Shown here in pieces: positions 32,914 through 40,913 of a DNA stretch of 41,191 nt. Made by a program: the position numbers and the translations under genes. The DNA comes from DASWED01 sp036394995 (GTDB lineage Bacteria > Actinomycetota > UBA4738 > JACQTL01): assembly GCA_036394995.1 (NCBI GenBank), contig DASWED010000031.1, forward strand, positions 1-41,191. The letters run 5' to 3'. How positions within the stretch are numbered: the stretch's first letter is position 1; every line of letters begins with the position of its first letter. The notes beneath the pieces were generated by a model. The model did no database searches and was not told where the DNA came from. It saw only the letters and a program-made list of their open reading frames with translations.

Positions 32914-33195
32914 ATGGGCGAGAAGGGCAATCCGCTGGCCACGATGTCCGACATCCCGGACTACATCGCCAGCCTGTCGGCGGCCTACACGGTCTACAAG
33001 GACACGCAGGCCCGCAAGGAGGACAGGGCCGAGCGCGAGGCCGAGCGCGCCCAGATCGCCGAGATGGAGGCCGAGCACACCGAGCACGACGAGACCTCGG
33101 CCCCGGCCGTCTCGCCCACCGTGGAGGCGCCGCCGGCGCCGCTGCCGCCGCCCGGCCCCGGGCCGGCGGCCCCGCCGCCTCCACCCGCGCCGTAG
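32914..33195 (+). CDS. small charged protein with proline-rich tail
   Basis: A 93-residue protein of unknown family. Residues about 28-58 are strongly charged and helical (ARKEDRAEREAERAQIAEM), likely coiled coil, followed by a Pro-rich disordered tail from about 68. There is no signal or membrane segment. The ATG at 32914 has GGGGAGG 6 bases upstream, and the stop lies 35 bases before the large fusion gene, so they are probably one operon. It may be a partner or adaptor of the fusion protein, which is inference. Confidence 0.65.
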   Translation: MGEKGNPLATMSDIPDYIASLSAAYTVYKDTQARKEDRAEREAERAQIAEMEAEHTEHDETSAPAVSPTVEAPPAPLPPPGPGPAAPPPPPAP

Positions 33196-33205
33196 CCGGG
33201 CCGGA

Positions 33206-33211
33206 TACCGT
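33206..33211 (+). promoter_or_regulatory. possible internal -10 before the fusion gene
   Basis: TACCGT fits TANNNT, 19 bases before the GTG of the fusion gene, just after the small gene's stop. It could give the fusion gene its own transcript. Confidence 0.3.
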
Positions 33212-33230
33212 CTTCGGGGGGAGGGGCCAG

Positions 33231-35363
33231 GTGACCGATCGCCCCGGGGCGACGCTCGACCGGCTCGACGCCGAGTTCCGGCTGATGCTCGGGCGGCCGC
33301 CGCGTCCGGCTCCGGCGGCGCTCGTCGGCGTGGAGCAGGAGTTCTCCCTCCGCATGTCCGGGGAGCCCGTGGACTTCCGGCGCATCATCCACGACCTCCC
33401 GGTGGACGGCCGCCGGCTCGACCCCGGCGACCCCAACGCCTACCGCCTGGCCTGGGGAGGATCGCTCACCTCCGACGGCAACGAGGCCGAGGTGGCCACC
33501 CCACCTGTGCCACGCCGGGCCGGGTTCGCCACGACGCTCGACGGACTCTCCCGGCGAGGCCGCGACGAGCTGGAGGGGCTCCTCGACACGCTCCCCGAAC
33601 CCATCCTGGCGGACGGCTACTCCACCCACGTGAGCGTGGCCATGCCGGACGAGCTCAACGAACGCGTCTGCCGCCTGTACGCGTCCACGTTCGCGCCCGC
33701 GCTCATGCTGCTGATGGACCGGGCCGAGTCCCCCGGGCTCATCGTTCGACCCCGCCCCGGGCGGGCCGAGCTGTGCGGCGAGTTCGTGGCCGGCCGCCAC
33801 CTCCGGGCCGTGTCGGCCTTCGCCGCGGGGAGCGCTCGGGCCTGCGCCGCCGGCCTGTCCGGCCTGCGGGCCTCCCGCCGCCGGCTCCCCCCGCGCCTGC
33901 GGGTGGCGGTGGCCCCCGCCACCATCCGGTACGGGTGGTTCGTGGACCGGCGGGCATTCGGCCCCGACCTGTACGATCGGGGCCGTCAGGCCGTCCTCCG
34001 GCGGCGCTGGGGCGGGACGATCACCGCCCAGGATCAGCTGGAGCTGGCGTGGGAGGCCGCGCGCGAGGCCCTCGGCGACGACGTCGACCCCTCGGACCTC
34101 GAGGCCGCCGACGCCCTGGTGGCCGGGACCCTGGCGCTGCCGGTCGAGGGGGGCCGGGACGACGCCCGGGACCACCGGATGGCGGCGGAGGCCGCCGACG
34201 ACATCCCGTTCCGGGAGCTCATCACCGTGCGGGACCGCCCGGCGTTCGCCGTGCGGCCCGCGGTGGCCACGTGGGACTTCACGGTCTTCGAGGTCGCCGC
34301 TACGGACGGCGCGGGAGCGGCCGGGGTCGTGACGGCCGAGGGCCGCACCGGGGTCGTCACGGTCCCCCGCGACGCGATGCCCGCGTTCGTGCGGGGCCTG
34401 GACGGCGGGCGGTTCGACCCCGTGATCGCGGCGTACCTGGTCGAGCCGCCGGCCGGCCGGCTCCTGGCGCAGCAGTCGCAGACGGGGGCTCCCGGGCTGT
34501 ACGACGGCATCGGGGTCGCCGCCGACCTCCTGCCGGTCGAACAGACGCCCGGCGCGGGCTCCGCGGCGGCGTCGGGCGCGATCCGCCCCGGCAAGCACCA
34601 CGGGAACGGCGACGGCCAGCAGCAACAGCAGCCCGGCCCCCGGGAGCCCCGCCGGTTCGGACGCTTCTCCGCCCGGGCGGTCATCGCGGCCGGGGTGGCG
34701 GCCGCGGCGGTGGCGGCCGCCGTGGTGGTGGCGCTCGCATCCGGGGGCAAGTCGAAGCAGGCGGTCCTGCCGACCACCCCCGCCGCGACGGCGTCGCCGG
34801 CCCAGTCGGCGTCGTCCGTCCCTTCGCCGTCTCAATCCCCGTCGCCATCCCCGTCGCCATCCCCGTCGCCATCCCCGTCGCCGACGGTGCCCCACACCAT
34901 CACGAACGCCGCTCCGTTCGGGCCGTTCAAGGTGACCATCACGGTCCTGTCGAGCGACCACATCAACAGCCTGCCCTCGGGCACGACCTTCGCCGAGACG
35001 TGGACCTTCACGCCGGCCTGCGACACGGGGCCGTGCGGAGGGAGGCTCGTCCGCAAGGGAGACGACCTGAACTCGGGGAACGGGAAGATCACGTACCAGG
35101 GCAACGGCCACTACGCCGGGACGGACTTCCGCCTGCTGACCTGCACCGAGGAGCCGTCGGGGCAGGACTTCCCGAAGGCCGGGAAGGACCACATCTCGTT
35201 CTCGTTCCACGTGGTGAAGGGCAAGGTCGTGGACGGCGTGTGGCAGGCCACGCGCATCGAGGGGACCATGCACGCCGACGTCACCCCCAACGCCGTGGGC
35301 AAGGCGCACGACTGCCCCGTGGCGTTCGCGAACGAGTCGATCGCCGGGGCCCTGGGCGCCTGA
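33231..35363 (+). CDS. glutamate-cysteine-ligase-like domain fused to membrane helix and extracytoplasmic domain
   Basis: One uninterrupted 710-residue frame. Residues about 30-420 resemble the GCS2/carboxylate-amine ligase fold: VGVEQEFSL at 32-40, SDGNEAEVATPPV, GYSTHVSVAMP, and RPRPGRAELCGEFVAG, though overall similarity to known ligases is only partial. Then a Gln/Gly-rich linker, a membrane helix at about 482-506 (VIAAGVAAAAVAAAVVVALA), a Ser-Pro repeat linker to about 550, and a 160-residue beta-rich C-terminal domain with four cysteines (ACDTGPCGG, LLTCTEE, AHDCPV), like the exported sensor domains found on actinobacterial kinases. The N-domain should be cytoplasmic and the C-domain outside. 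The GTG has GGGGAG upstream. Activity is unproven. Confidence 0.7.
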   Translation: MTDRPGATLDRLDAEFRLMLGRPPRPAPAALVGVEQEFSLRMSGEPVDFRRIIHDLPVDGRRLDPGDPNAYRLAWGGSLTSDGNEAEVATPPVPRRAGFATTLDGLSRRGRDELEGLLDTLPEPILADGYSTHVSVAMPDELNERVCRLYASTFAPALMLLMDRAESPGLIVRPRPGRAELCGEFVAGRHLRAVSAFAAGSARACAAGLSGLRASRRRLPPRLRVAVAPATIRYGWFVDRRAFGPDLYDRGRQAVLRRRWGGTITAQDQLELAWEAAREALGDDVDPSDLEAADALVAGTLALPVEGGRDDARDHRMAAEAADDIPFRELITVRDRPAFAVRPAVATWDFTVFEVAATDGAGAAGVVTAEGRTGVVTVPRDAMPAFVRGLDGGRFDPVIAAYLVEPPAGRLLAQQSQTGAPGLYDGIGVAADLLPVEQTPGAGSAAASGAIRPGKHHGNGDGQQQQQPGPREPRRFGRFSARAVIAAGVAAAAVAAAVVVALASGGKSKQAVLPTTPAATASPAQSASSVPSPSQSPSPSPSPSPSPSPSPTVPHTITNAAPFGPFKVTITVLSSDHINSLPSGTTFAETWTFTPACDTGPCGGRLVRKGDDLNSGNGKITYQGNGHYAGTDFRLLTCTEEPSGQDFPKAGKDHISFSFHVVKGKVVDGVWQATRIEGTMHADVTPNAVGKAHDCPVAFANESIAGALGA
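34836..34882 (+). repeat. 12-base tandem repeat coding a Ser-Pro linker
   Basis: The unit TCCCCGTCGCCA is repeated four times, nearly perfectly, and encodes alternating Ser and Pro in the fusion protein's wall-spanning linker. Such repeats can change length by slippage in 12-base (four-residue) steps. Confidence 0.8.
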
Positions 35364-35454
35364 CGCACCTCCGGTAGGGGCCTCCCGCCGAACGCGGCTA
35401 TGGTTGAAGGGACGCCCCGCCCGCCATGGACTGGGATCACCGGAGGTCGCGCGC

Positions 35455-36321
35455 ATGAAGGTCGGGATCGGACTGCCGAACACCACACCCGGGGCCACGG
35501 GGAAGCTCATCGTGGACTGGGCCCGGAGGGCCGAGGAGCGGGGGTTCTCCGCGCTGGCCACGATCGACCGGGTGGCCTACCCCTCGTTCGACTCGCTCGT
35601 CACGCTGAGCGCCGCCGGCGCGGTGACCGAGCGCATCGGGCTGCTCACGAACATCCTCCTCGGACCCACGCGGAGCACGGCGCTCCTGGCCAAGGAAGCG
35701 GCGAGCGTCGACCAGATCTCCGGGGGCCGGCTCGTGCTGGGCCTCGGCGCGGGAGCCCGGGAGGACGACTTCGTGGTGATCGGGAAGGGCTTCCACGACC
35801 GGGGGAAGCGGTTCGACCAGCAGGTCGCCGATCTCCAGGACGCGTTCGCGGGCAAGCCGATCGAGGGCTCGGACAAGCCGGTGGCCCCCCTCCCGGCTCG
35901 CGAAGATGGCGTGCCGATCGTGATCGGAGGGCATTCGGATGCGGCGGTCCGCCGGGCCGCGCGGTTCGGCATCGGGTGGACGGCCGGCGGGGCTCCGCCG
36001 GACCAGGTCGTGCCGATCATCGCGCGGGTCCGGGAGGCGTGGGGGCAAGCCGGCCGGGAGGGCCGGCCGTACATCTATGCGCTGCAGTACTTCTCCCTCG
36101 GCGATGAGCACATCGAGACCTCCAAGCATTCGATCCTCGACTACTACGCCTACTTCGGCGGGACCGAGCGGGGCTTCGCGGAGTACATCCCCCGATCTGC
36201 GGAACGCCTCCGGGAGACCCAGCAGGCGTTCGCGGACGGGGGCGTGGACGAGCTCCTGTGGGATCCGACCGTGCCCGACCTCGACCAGGTGGACCTGCTG
36301 GCCGACGCGGTCCTGTCGTAG
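35455..36321 (+). CDS. LLM-class (probably F420-dependent) oxidoreductase
   Basis: A 288-residue luciferase-like TIM barrel, distinct from the first. It begins MKVGIGLPNTTPGATG and has GFSALATIDRVAYPSFDSL, TERIGLLTNILLGPTRSTALLAKEAASVDQISGGRLVLGLGAGAREDDF, then a dimer and substrate region. These blocks match F420-dependent members rather than FMN luciferase. ATG at 35455 has GGAGGT 7 bases upstream. The gene is 38 bases before the third two-component system on the same strand, possibly cotranscribed. Confidence 0.87.
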   Translation: MKVGIGLPNTTPGATGKLIVDWARRAEERGFSALATIDRVAYPSFDSLVTLSAAGAVTERIGLLTNILLGPTRSTALLAKEAASVDQISGGRLVLGLGAGAREDDFVVIGKGFHDRGKRFDQQVADLQDAFAGKPIEGSDKPVAPLPAREDGVPIVIGGHSDAAVRRAARFGIGWTAGGAPPDQVVPIIARVREAWGQAGREGRPYIYALQYFSLGDEHIETSKHSILDYYAYFGGTERGFAEYIPRSAERLRETQQAFADGGVDELLWDPTVPDLDQVDLLADAVLS

Positions 36322-36359
36322 GCGGGCCCGCCGCCGGGATCCCGTGAGAGGCTGACGCC

Positions 36360-37064
36360 ATGAGGCAACGGATCCTGGTGGTGGAGGACGAGACCGCAAT
36401 CGCCGAGCCGCTGGCGGAGAGCCTCGAGCGGGAGGGATTCGAGCCCGAGCTCGCCCATACGGTGGAGGCGGCGGAGGCCGCGTTCGCCGCGCGGGAACCG
36501 GACCTCGTCCTGCTCGACGTGATGCTCCCCGACGGCGACGGGCGGGACCTGTGCCGGGACCTCCGGGCGCGGTCGGACGTCCCGATCATCATGCTCACGG
36601 CCCGGGGCGAGGAGGTGGACCGTGTCGTGGGGCTGGAGCTCGGGGCCGACGACTACGTGGTGAAGCCGTTCTCGGCCCGCGAGCTGGCCGCCCGGATCCG
36701 GGCCATCCTCCGCCGGGGGCGCCCGGCATCCCGGCGGGAGGTCCTCCAGGTCGGCGACCTCCGGATGGACCCGGCCTCTCGGACCGTGACGAAGGGCGGG
36801 GGGCCGGTGGAGCTCGCCGCCAAGGAGTTCGACCTCCTGCACATGCTGATGCGCAACGGCGGCGAGGTGGTCCGGCGCGAGGACATCATGGATCAGGTGT
36901 GGGACGAGCACTGGTTCGGTTCGACCAAGACCCTCGACGTCCACGTGTCGTGGCTGCGCAAGAAGATCGAGGACGACCCGGCGAACCCACGCTTCATCAC
37001 CACGATCCGCGGCGTGGGCTTCCGGTTCGCCGCTCCCGAGGACCTCGCCGAACCGGAGCGGTAG
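36360..37064 (+). CDS. OmpR-family response regulator
   Basis: A 234-residue regulator: receiver with E9-D10, D53 in VLLDVMLPDGDG, LTARGEEVD and VVKPFSAREL, and a winged helix (ELAAKEFDLLHMLMRNGGEVVRRED to DVHVSWLRKKIED and TTIRGVGFRF). The ATG at 36360 has only a poor GAGAGG upstream. The kinase follows after 23 bases. The pair is more like the actinobacterial general envelope systems than MprAB; no named orthologue is claimed. Confidence 0.92.
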   Translation: MRQRILVVEDETAIAEPLAESLEREGFEPELAHTVEAAEAAFAAREPDLVLLDVMLPDGDGRDLCRDLRARSDVPIIMLTARGEEVDRVVGLELGADDYVVKPFSARELAARIRAILRRGRPASRREVLQVGDLRMDPASRTVTKGGGPVELAAKEFDLLHMLMRNGGEVVRREDIMDQVWDEHWFGSTKTLDVHVSWLRKKIEDDPANPRFITTIRGVGFRFAAPEDLAEPER

Positions 37065-37087
37065 CCTTCGCACCGCCGGGTGGATGA

Positions 37088-38506
37088 GTGAGGAGGCCGA
37101 CCACGAGGGTTCGCACGCGGCTGGTCCTGGCGTTCGGCTACATCCTGGTGGTGGTCATCGTGGCCCTCGAGGTGCCGCTCGCGCTGAACCTGCAGAAGCG
37201 GGTGCTGGCCGAGCAGCTGAGCGGCGAGCAGACCCTGGCCCAGACCACCGCGGCGGGGGCCCTCGCGCTGTTCCGCCCCCGGCCCCACCGGCGCCAGCTC
37301 CAGCAGTGGGTGGTGGCCCAGACCGAGCACAATCAGGTCCGGGTGATCGCGGTGGACCGGCAGGGCGTCCTCGTGGCCGACTCGTCGGGCACCGGGCCCA
37401 TCGGGCGGCCGTACGCGAGGTCCGGCCGGCCCGAGATCGCGGAGGCCCTGCGAACGGGGAGACCGGCCGCCCGGCGGGCGTTCAGCCAGACCCTCGGCGA
37501 GGAGATCCAGGCGGTGGCCGTCCCGGTCTTGGCGAACGGCGAGGTCGTGGGCGCCATCCGCGTGTCGCAGGGTACCGATCGGGTCCAGGCCAGCGTCCGG
37601 CGGACCGTGCTCGGGCTGGTGGCCATCGGCATCGGCGGGCTGGCCGCGGGGCTGCTCATCGCGTTCGCCCTGGCCGGATCGCTGTCGCGGCCGCTCCGGC
37701 GGCTGGCCGCCGTGACACGCCGGCTGGGCGAGGGTGACCTCTCGGCCCGGACCGGAGGGGTCCGGGGACCGCGGGAGGTGGAGGAGGTGGCGCACTCGTT
37801 CGACGACATGGCGGAGCGGCTGGAGGCCACGGTCCGAGCCCAGCGGGAGTTCACCGCGAACGCATCCCACCAGCTGCGGACCCCGCTCACCGGGCTGAAG
37901 CTCCGGCTGGAATCCGCCATGGCCGAGGCTCCCGAGGAGGCCGGGGACCTCCGCCGGCAGCTGGCCGCGGCCGACGAGGAGGCCGACCGCCTGGCCGGGA
38001 TCGTGGATCGCCTGCTGGTCCTGGCCAGGCGGGTGGAGGAGGGGGTGCCGCCCCGGGAGGTGGACCTGGCGGAGGCGGCCCGCCGGGCGGCCGTCCGGTT
38101 CCGGGAGAAGGCCGCGCTGGCCGGCTCGACGGTGGACGTCGCGGCCGCGAACGGCCGGGCCCTGGCCGAGCCGGCCGACGTCGACCAGATCCTCGACGCC
38201 CTGGTGGACAACGCCCTGGTCCACGCCCCCGGTCCCGTTCGCATCGAGTCCGGGCAATCGAACGGCCGGGCGTTCCTGGCCGTCGAGGACCGGGGGCCGG
38301 GGATCCCTCCCGAGGAGGCGCCCAGGGTCACCGAGCGCTTCTACCGGGGCCGGGACGCAACGCCGGGCGGCACGGGCCTCGGGCTCGCCATCGTCCGCGA
38401 GCTGGCAGAACGCTCCGGCGGCGAGCTGACGATCGCGCCGGGGCGCCGGGGCGGCACGCGGGTGGAGGTCCGCCTGCCTCCCGCTCGGTCGACCCGGGGC
38501 GGCTGA
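37088..38506 (+). CDS. sensor histidine kinase with SHQLRTP H-box
   Basis: A 472-residue kinase: TM1 about 11-33, extracytoplasmic region about 35-170, TM2 about 174-197, HAMP about 198-250, HisKA with H261 in NASHQLRTPLTGLKLRLE, then HATPase (DALVDNALVHAPG, DRGPGIPPEEA, GGTGLGLAIV). The residue after the histidine is Q262 where most of this class have E; this occurs in some actinobacterial kinases and changes the usual phosphatase contact. The GTG start at 37088 is the best available but has no clear ribosome site. Two exported low-complexity proteins follow. Confidence 0.9.
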   Translation: MRRPTTRVRTRLVLAFGYILVVVIVALEVPLALNLQKRVLAEQLSGEQTLAQTTAAGALALFRPRPHRRQLQQWVVAQTEHNQVRVIAVDRQGVLVADSSGTGPIGRPYARSGRPEIAEALRTGRPAARRAFSQTLGEEIQAVAVPVLANGEVVGAIRVSQGTDRVQASVRRTVLGLVAIGIGGLAAGLLIAFALAGSLSRPLRRLAAVTRRLGEGDLSARTGGVRGPREVEEVAHSFDDMAERLEATVRAQREFTANASHQLRTPLTGLKLRLESAMAEAPEEAGDLRRQLAAADEEADRLAGIVDRLLVLARRVEEGVPPREVDLAEAARRAAVRFREKAALAGSTVDVAAANGRALAEPADVDQILDALVDNALVHAPGPVRIESGQSNGRAFLAVEDRGPGIPPEEAPRVTERFYRGRDATPGGTGLGLAIVRELAERSGGELTIAPGRRGGTRVEVRLPPARSTRGG

Positions 38507-38540
38507 GGGCTCCTTTACCTGCTCTTATCCGGCGGGGTCG

Positions 38541-38546
38541 TACCCT
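38541..38546 (+). promoter_or_regulatory. -10 element placed for a leaderless mRNA
   Basis: TACCCT ends 7 bases before the GTG at 38554 and the gene has no Shine-Dalgarno, so transcription likely begins at the start codon. No matching -35 was found. Confidence 0.4.
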
Positions 38547-38553
38547 CGGGGCC

Positions 38554-39105
38554 GTGAACCGGTTCCTCGCTCGCGCCGGGTACGTGGCCGGCGGTGCGGT
38601 CGTCGCGGTGGTCCTCACGGTCGGCGCGTACGCGCTGGCCGGACGGACCCTGGCCCGGCCGTTCACGCCGTCCGCCCCGGTGCACTTCGTGCAGGCCTCA
38701 CCCGCCTCGGAGAGCGAGACCGAGGAGGCCTCGCCGGAGCCGTCCCCGGAGCCGAGCGAGACCCGCGGAGGGGACGACGGTCGTCGGGGCGAGGAGGGCT
38801 CCGGTGACGGCTCGGGCGACGGAAGCGGGAGCGGCTCCGGTTCCGGCGACGGGGGGTCGGGCTCGGGCGATACCGGGTCGGGCGACGGCGGCTCCGGGGA
38901 CGGTGGGTCGAACGAGGGTTCCGGCTCGGGGGGCGGAGACCAGCCGGCGGCGAGCCCCGAGCCCACCGAGACCTCGAATGACTCGGGATCGGGTGGCTCG
39001 GGCGATGGCGGCTCCGGGGACACCGGGAGTGGTGGGTCCGGCGACGGCGGGAGCGGCTCCGGCGGTGGCGACGACGGCCGGGGCGGCGGCTCGGGCGACG
39101 ACTAG
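38554..39105 (+). CDS. membrane-anchored Gly/Ser/Asp-rich low-complexity protein
   Basis: A 183-residue protein with one N-terminal membrane helix (about 8-30) and then a disordered acidic tail of SGDG, GSGS and GGSG repeats with two SPEP-like Pro-Glu patches. No folded domain is visible. The tail probably faces outside, given the positive residues at the N-terminus. It lies 47 bases after the kinase. It could be a wall-spanning spacer or a calcium-binding or signalling substrate; no function is assigned. Confidence 0.65.
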   Translation: MNRFLARAGYVAGGAVVAVVLTVGAYALAGRTLARPFTPSAPVHFVQASPASESETEEASPEPSPEPSETRGGDDGRRGEEGSGDGSGDGSGSGSGSGDGGSGSGDTGSGDGGSGDGGSNEGSGSGGGDQPAASPEPTETSNDSGSGGSGDGGSGDTGSGGSGDGGSGSGGGDDGRGGGSGDD

Positions 39106-39228
39106 GCCCGATTCGCGCCCGCTTCCAATCTTTCCGTCCTCTTGGCCCCTCCGTGGTCTCTCCTTCACCGGCCCCCTCCTAGCGTGGGTGGCGGACATTC
39201 GTAGTCGACCCCACGAGGGAGGGATGGC

Positions 39229-39846
39229 ATGGCAACAGGGAGATGGTTCCGGAGGGTGACGGTCGCGGCAGCACTGGTCCTCGGAGCCGCGTTCGCCACC
39301 GGCGCGGCGTTCGCCGGAGGAACTCGGGGGACCTCTGACGGCACGTCGGGCCGGTCGCCGCTCCGCGCGAGCGAGCACACGATCGCCGGGAAGGGCGCGA
39401 CCGAGGTGGCCGCACAGGCGTTGGTGCGGACGGCCGAGGTCCAGCCGCCCGGCCTGGCCAACGCCGTGGCCCGAAGCGCGCATTCGTCCTCCGGCGGGTC
39501 CGAATCCCCCGGCGACGACCCGGCCGAGAACGAGGACGAGGCCGACGACCAGAACGAGGACCAGAATGAGGCGGACGACCAGGACGAGAACGAAGCCGAG
39601 GCGGACGACCAGGACGAGAACGAAGCCGAGGACGAGGCCAACGACCAGGACCAGAACGAGGGCCCCGGCGACCAGGGTGACGACCAGCAGGGCGAGGACA
39701 ACGAGGGGCCCGGGGACGAATCCGGCCCCGGAGGCGACGACCAGGGCGAGGACGACGGAGGCTCCGGCGACGACTCCGGCTCCGGCGGCGGAGACGAAAG
39801 CGCAGGTCACAGTGGGTCCGGAGGCGGCGACAGCGGGAATTCCTGA
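39229..39846 (+). CDS. secreted Asp/Glu-rich repeat protein
   Basis: A 205-residue protein with a clear signal peptide (positive start, hydrophobic run about 10-28, cleavage near AFA-GG). Residues about 30-85 look ordered; from about 95 on it is extremely acidic, built of DDQNE, ADDQDENEA and GPGDD units, then a GSGGGD tail like the preceding gene's. Such acidic tails often bind cations. ATG at 39229 has GAGGGAGGG 5 bases upstream. With the preceding gene and the kinase it suggests a local envelope system. Confidence 0.75.
   Translation: MATGRWFRRVTVAAALVLGAAFATGAAFAGGTRGTSDGTSGRSPLRASEHTIAGKGATEVAAQALVRTAEVQPPGLANAVARSAHSSSGGSESPGDDPAENEDEADDQNEDQNEADDQDENEAEADDQDENEAEDEANDQDQNEGPGDQGDDQQGEDNEGPGDESGPGGDDQGEDDGGSGDDSGSGGGDESAGHSGSGGGDSGNS
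39568..39627 (+). repeat. 30-base perfect tandem repeat in the acidic protein
   Basis: Two identical 30-base units, 39568-39597 and 39598-39627, encode EADDQDENEA twice. The exact DNA identity suggests a recent duplication. Confidence 0.9.
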
Positions 39847-39871
39847 GAGCCGCTAGACTCGGTTACCTACA

Positions 39872-39917
39872 GCGACGTCCGCGGCACCCCCCTCGCCGCG
39901 GGCGTCGCTTCTTGTTC
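39872..39917 (+). terminator. intrinsic terminator after the acidic protein gene
   Basis: GCGACGTCCGCGG (39872-39884) pairs with CCGCGGGCGTCGC (39896-39908), 13 pairs with one G-U, around an 11-base loop, and is followed by the T-rich TTCTTGTTC. Confidence 0.7.
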
Positions 39918-39960
39918 CCGGGCCCCCCCGGGTGCCCCAGGAGACTTCCGGACGGTGCAT

Positions 39961-39966
39961 TAGGCT
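39961..39966 (+). promoter_or_regulatory. -10 element placed for a leaderless mRNA
   Basis: TAGGCT ends 6 bases before the ATG at 39973, so the transcript should start on or next to the A of the start codon. No ribosome site is present. Confidence 0.45.
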
Positions 39967-39972
39967 CGGACC

Positions 39973-40878
39973 ATGGGCGAGGTGCTGGTCGGGATCTGCG
40001 GGTGGACCGAGCCGACCCTCATCAAGGAGGGGACCTTCTACCCCAAGGAGGCGAAGACGCCCGAGGACCGCCTCCGCTTCTACGCCGAGCAGTTCCCCCT
40101 CGTCGAGGTCGACTCCACGTACTACTCCCCTCCCGTCGAGCGCAACGCCATCCTGTGGATCGAACGGACCCCGAAGCACTTCACGTTCAACGTGAAGGCG
40201 TACTCCCTGCTGACGAACCACCCCACCCGCCCGGACCGGATGCCCAGGGACCTCCGCGAGCAGCTCCCGCCGGACCAGGCCGACAAGCGCAACGTGTACC
40301 GCGACAAGCTCCCGGCCGAGCTGGTGGACGAGGTGTGGAAGCGGTTCGCCGACGCGCTGATGCCGCTGCACTCCGCCGGCAAGCTCGGCGCGGTGCTGTT
40401 CCAGTTCCCCCAGTGGTTCGTGATCTCCGGCGCGAACAAGCAGTACCTGGTGGAGTGCGCCGAACGCCTGAAGGACTACCGCGTGGCCGTGGAGTTCCGC
40501 CACAAGTCGTGGATGGAGCCGCGCAACCAGGACGAGACGCTGGCCTGGCTCGAGGACCACAAGCTGCCGTTCGTGTGCGTGGACATGCCCCAGGGACTCG
40601 ACTCCTCGATCCCACCGGTGGCCGCCGCCACCGCCACCGACCTCGCCCTGGTCCGCTTCCACACCCGCGACACGAAGCAGTTCACGAAGAAGGGCGTCAC
40701 CGCCGCGGAACGATTCGCCTACCTGTACAAGGACAAGGAACTGGAGGAGTGGGTCCCGAGGATCCAGGACCTATCGAAGTCCACCCGCGAGACCCACGTC
40801 CTCATGAACAACTGCTACCGCGACTACGCCGTCCGCAACGCGCAGCAGCTCGCCGGCCTGCTCGATCTCGACGAGTAG
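39973..40878 (+). CDS. DUF72 family protein (YecE-like)
   Basis: A 301-residue TIM-barrel-like protein of the DUF72 family. Typical blocks are present: VGICGWTEPTLIKEGTFYP at the start, FPLVEVDSTYYSPP, FTFNVKAYSLLTNHP, LGAVLFQFPQWF, VAVEFRHKSWM, VCVDMPQ, LVRFHTRD and the closing HVLMNNCYRDYAVRNAQQL. Biochemical function is unknown, although conservation suggests an enzyme. The message appears leaderless (TAGGCT at 39961). It is flanked by terminators on both sides, so it is probably monocistronic. Confidence 0.92.
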   Translation: MGEVLVGICGWTEPTLIKEGTFYPKEAKTPEDRLRFYAEQFPLVEVDSTYYSPPVERNAILWIERTPKHFTFNVKAYSLLTNHPTRPDRMPRDLREQLPPDQADKRNVYRDKLPAELVDEVWKRFADALMPLHSAGKLGAVLFQFPQWFVISGANKQYLVECAERLKDYRVAVEFRHKSWMEPRNQDETLAWLEDHKLPFVCVDMPQGLDSSIPPVAAATATDLALVRFHTRDTKQFTKKGVTAAERFAYLYKDKELEEWVPRIQDLSKSTRETHVLMNNCYRDYAVRNAQQLAGLLDLDE

Positions 40879-40913
40879 CCTGACTCAGACCACCGCAACC
40901 GCGGTGTTTCAGG
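40879..40913. terminator. bidirectional terminator between DUF72 gene and HNH fragment
   Basis: CACCGC (40891-40896) and GCGGTG (40901-40906) form a 6-base stem with an AACC loop, and CCTGA (40879-40883) can pair with TCAGG (40909-40913) outside it. It sits between two convergent reading frames. Confidence 0.5.

Noticed and set aside
32994..35561. An 855-codon minus-strand open frame
   Set aside because: It is antisense to the ligase-like fusion gene and the start of the second LLM oxidoreductase; no motifs are present.
34836..39627. Short tandem repeats as CRISPR arrays
   Set aside because: The repeats are contiguous, lie inside coding frames, and have no spacers; no cas genes are present.
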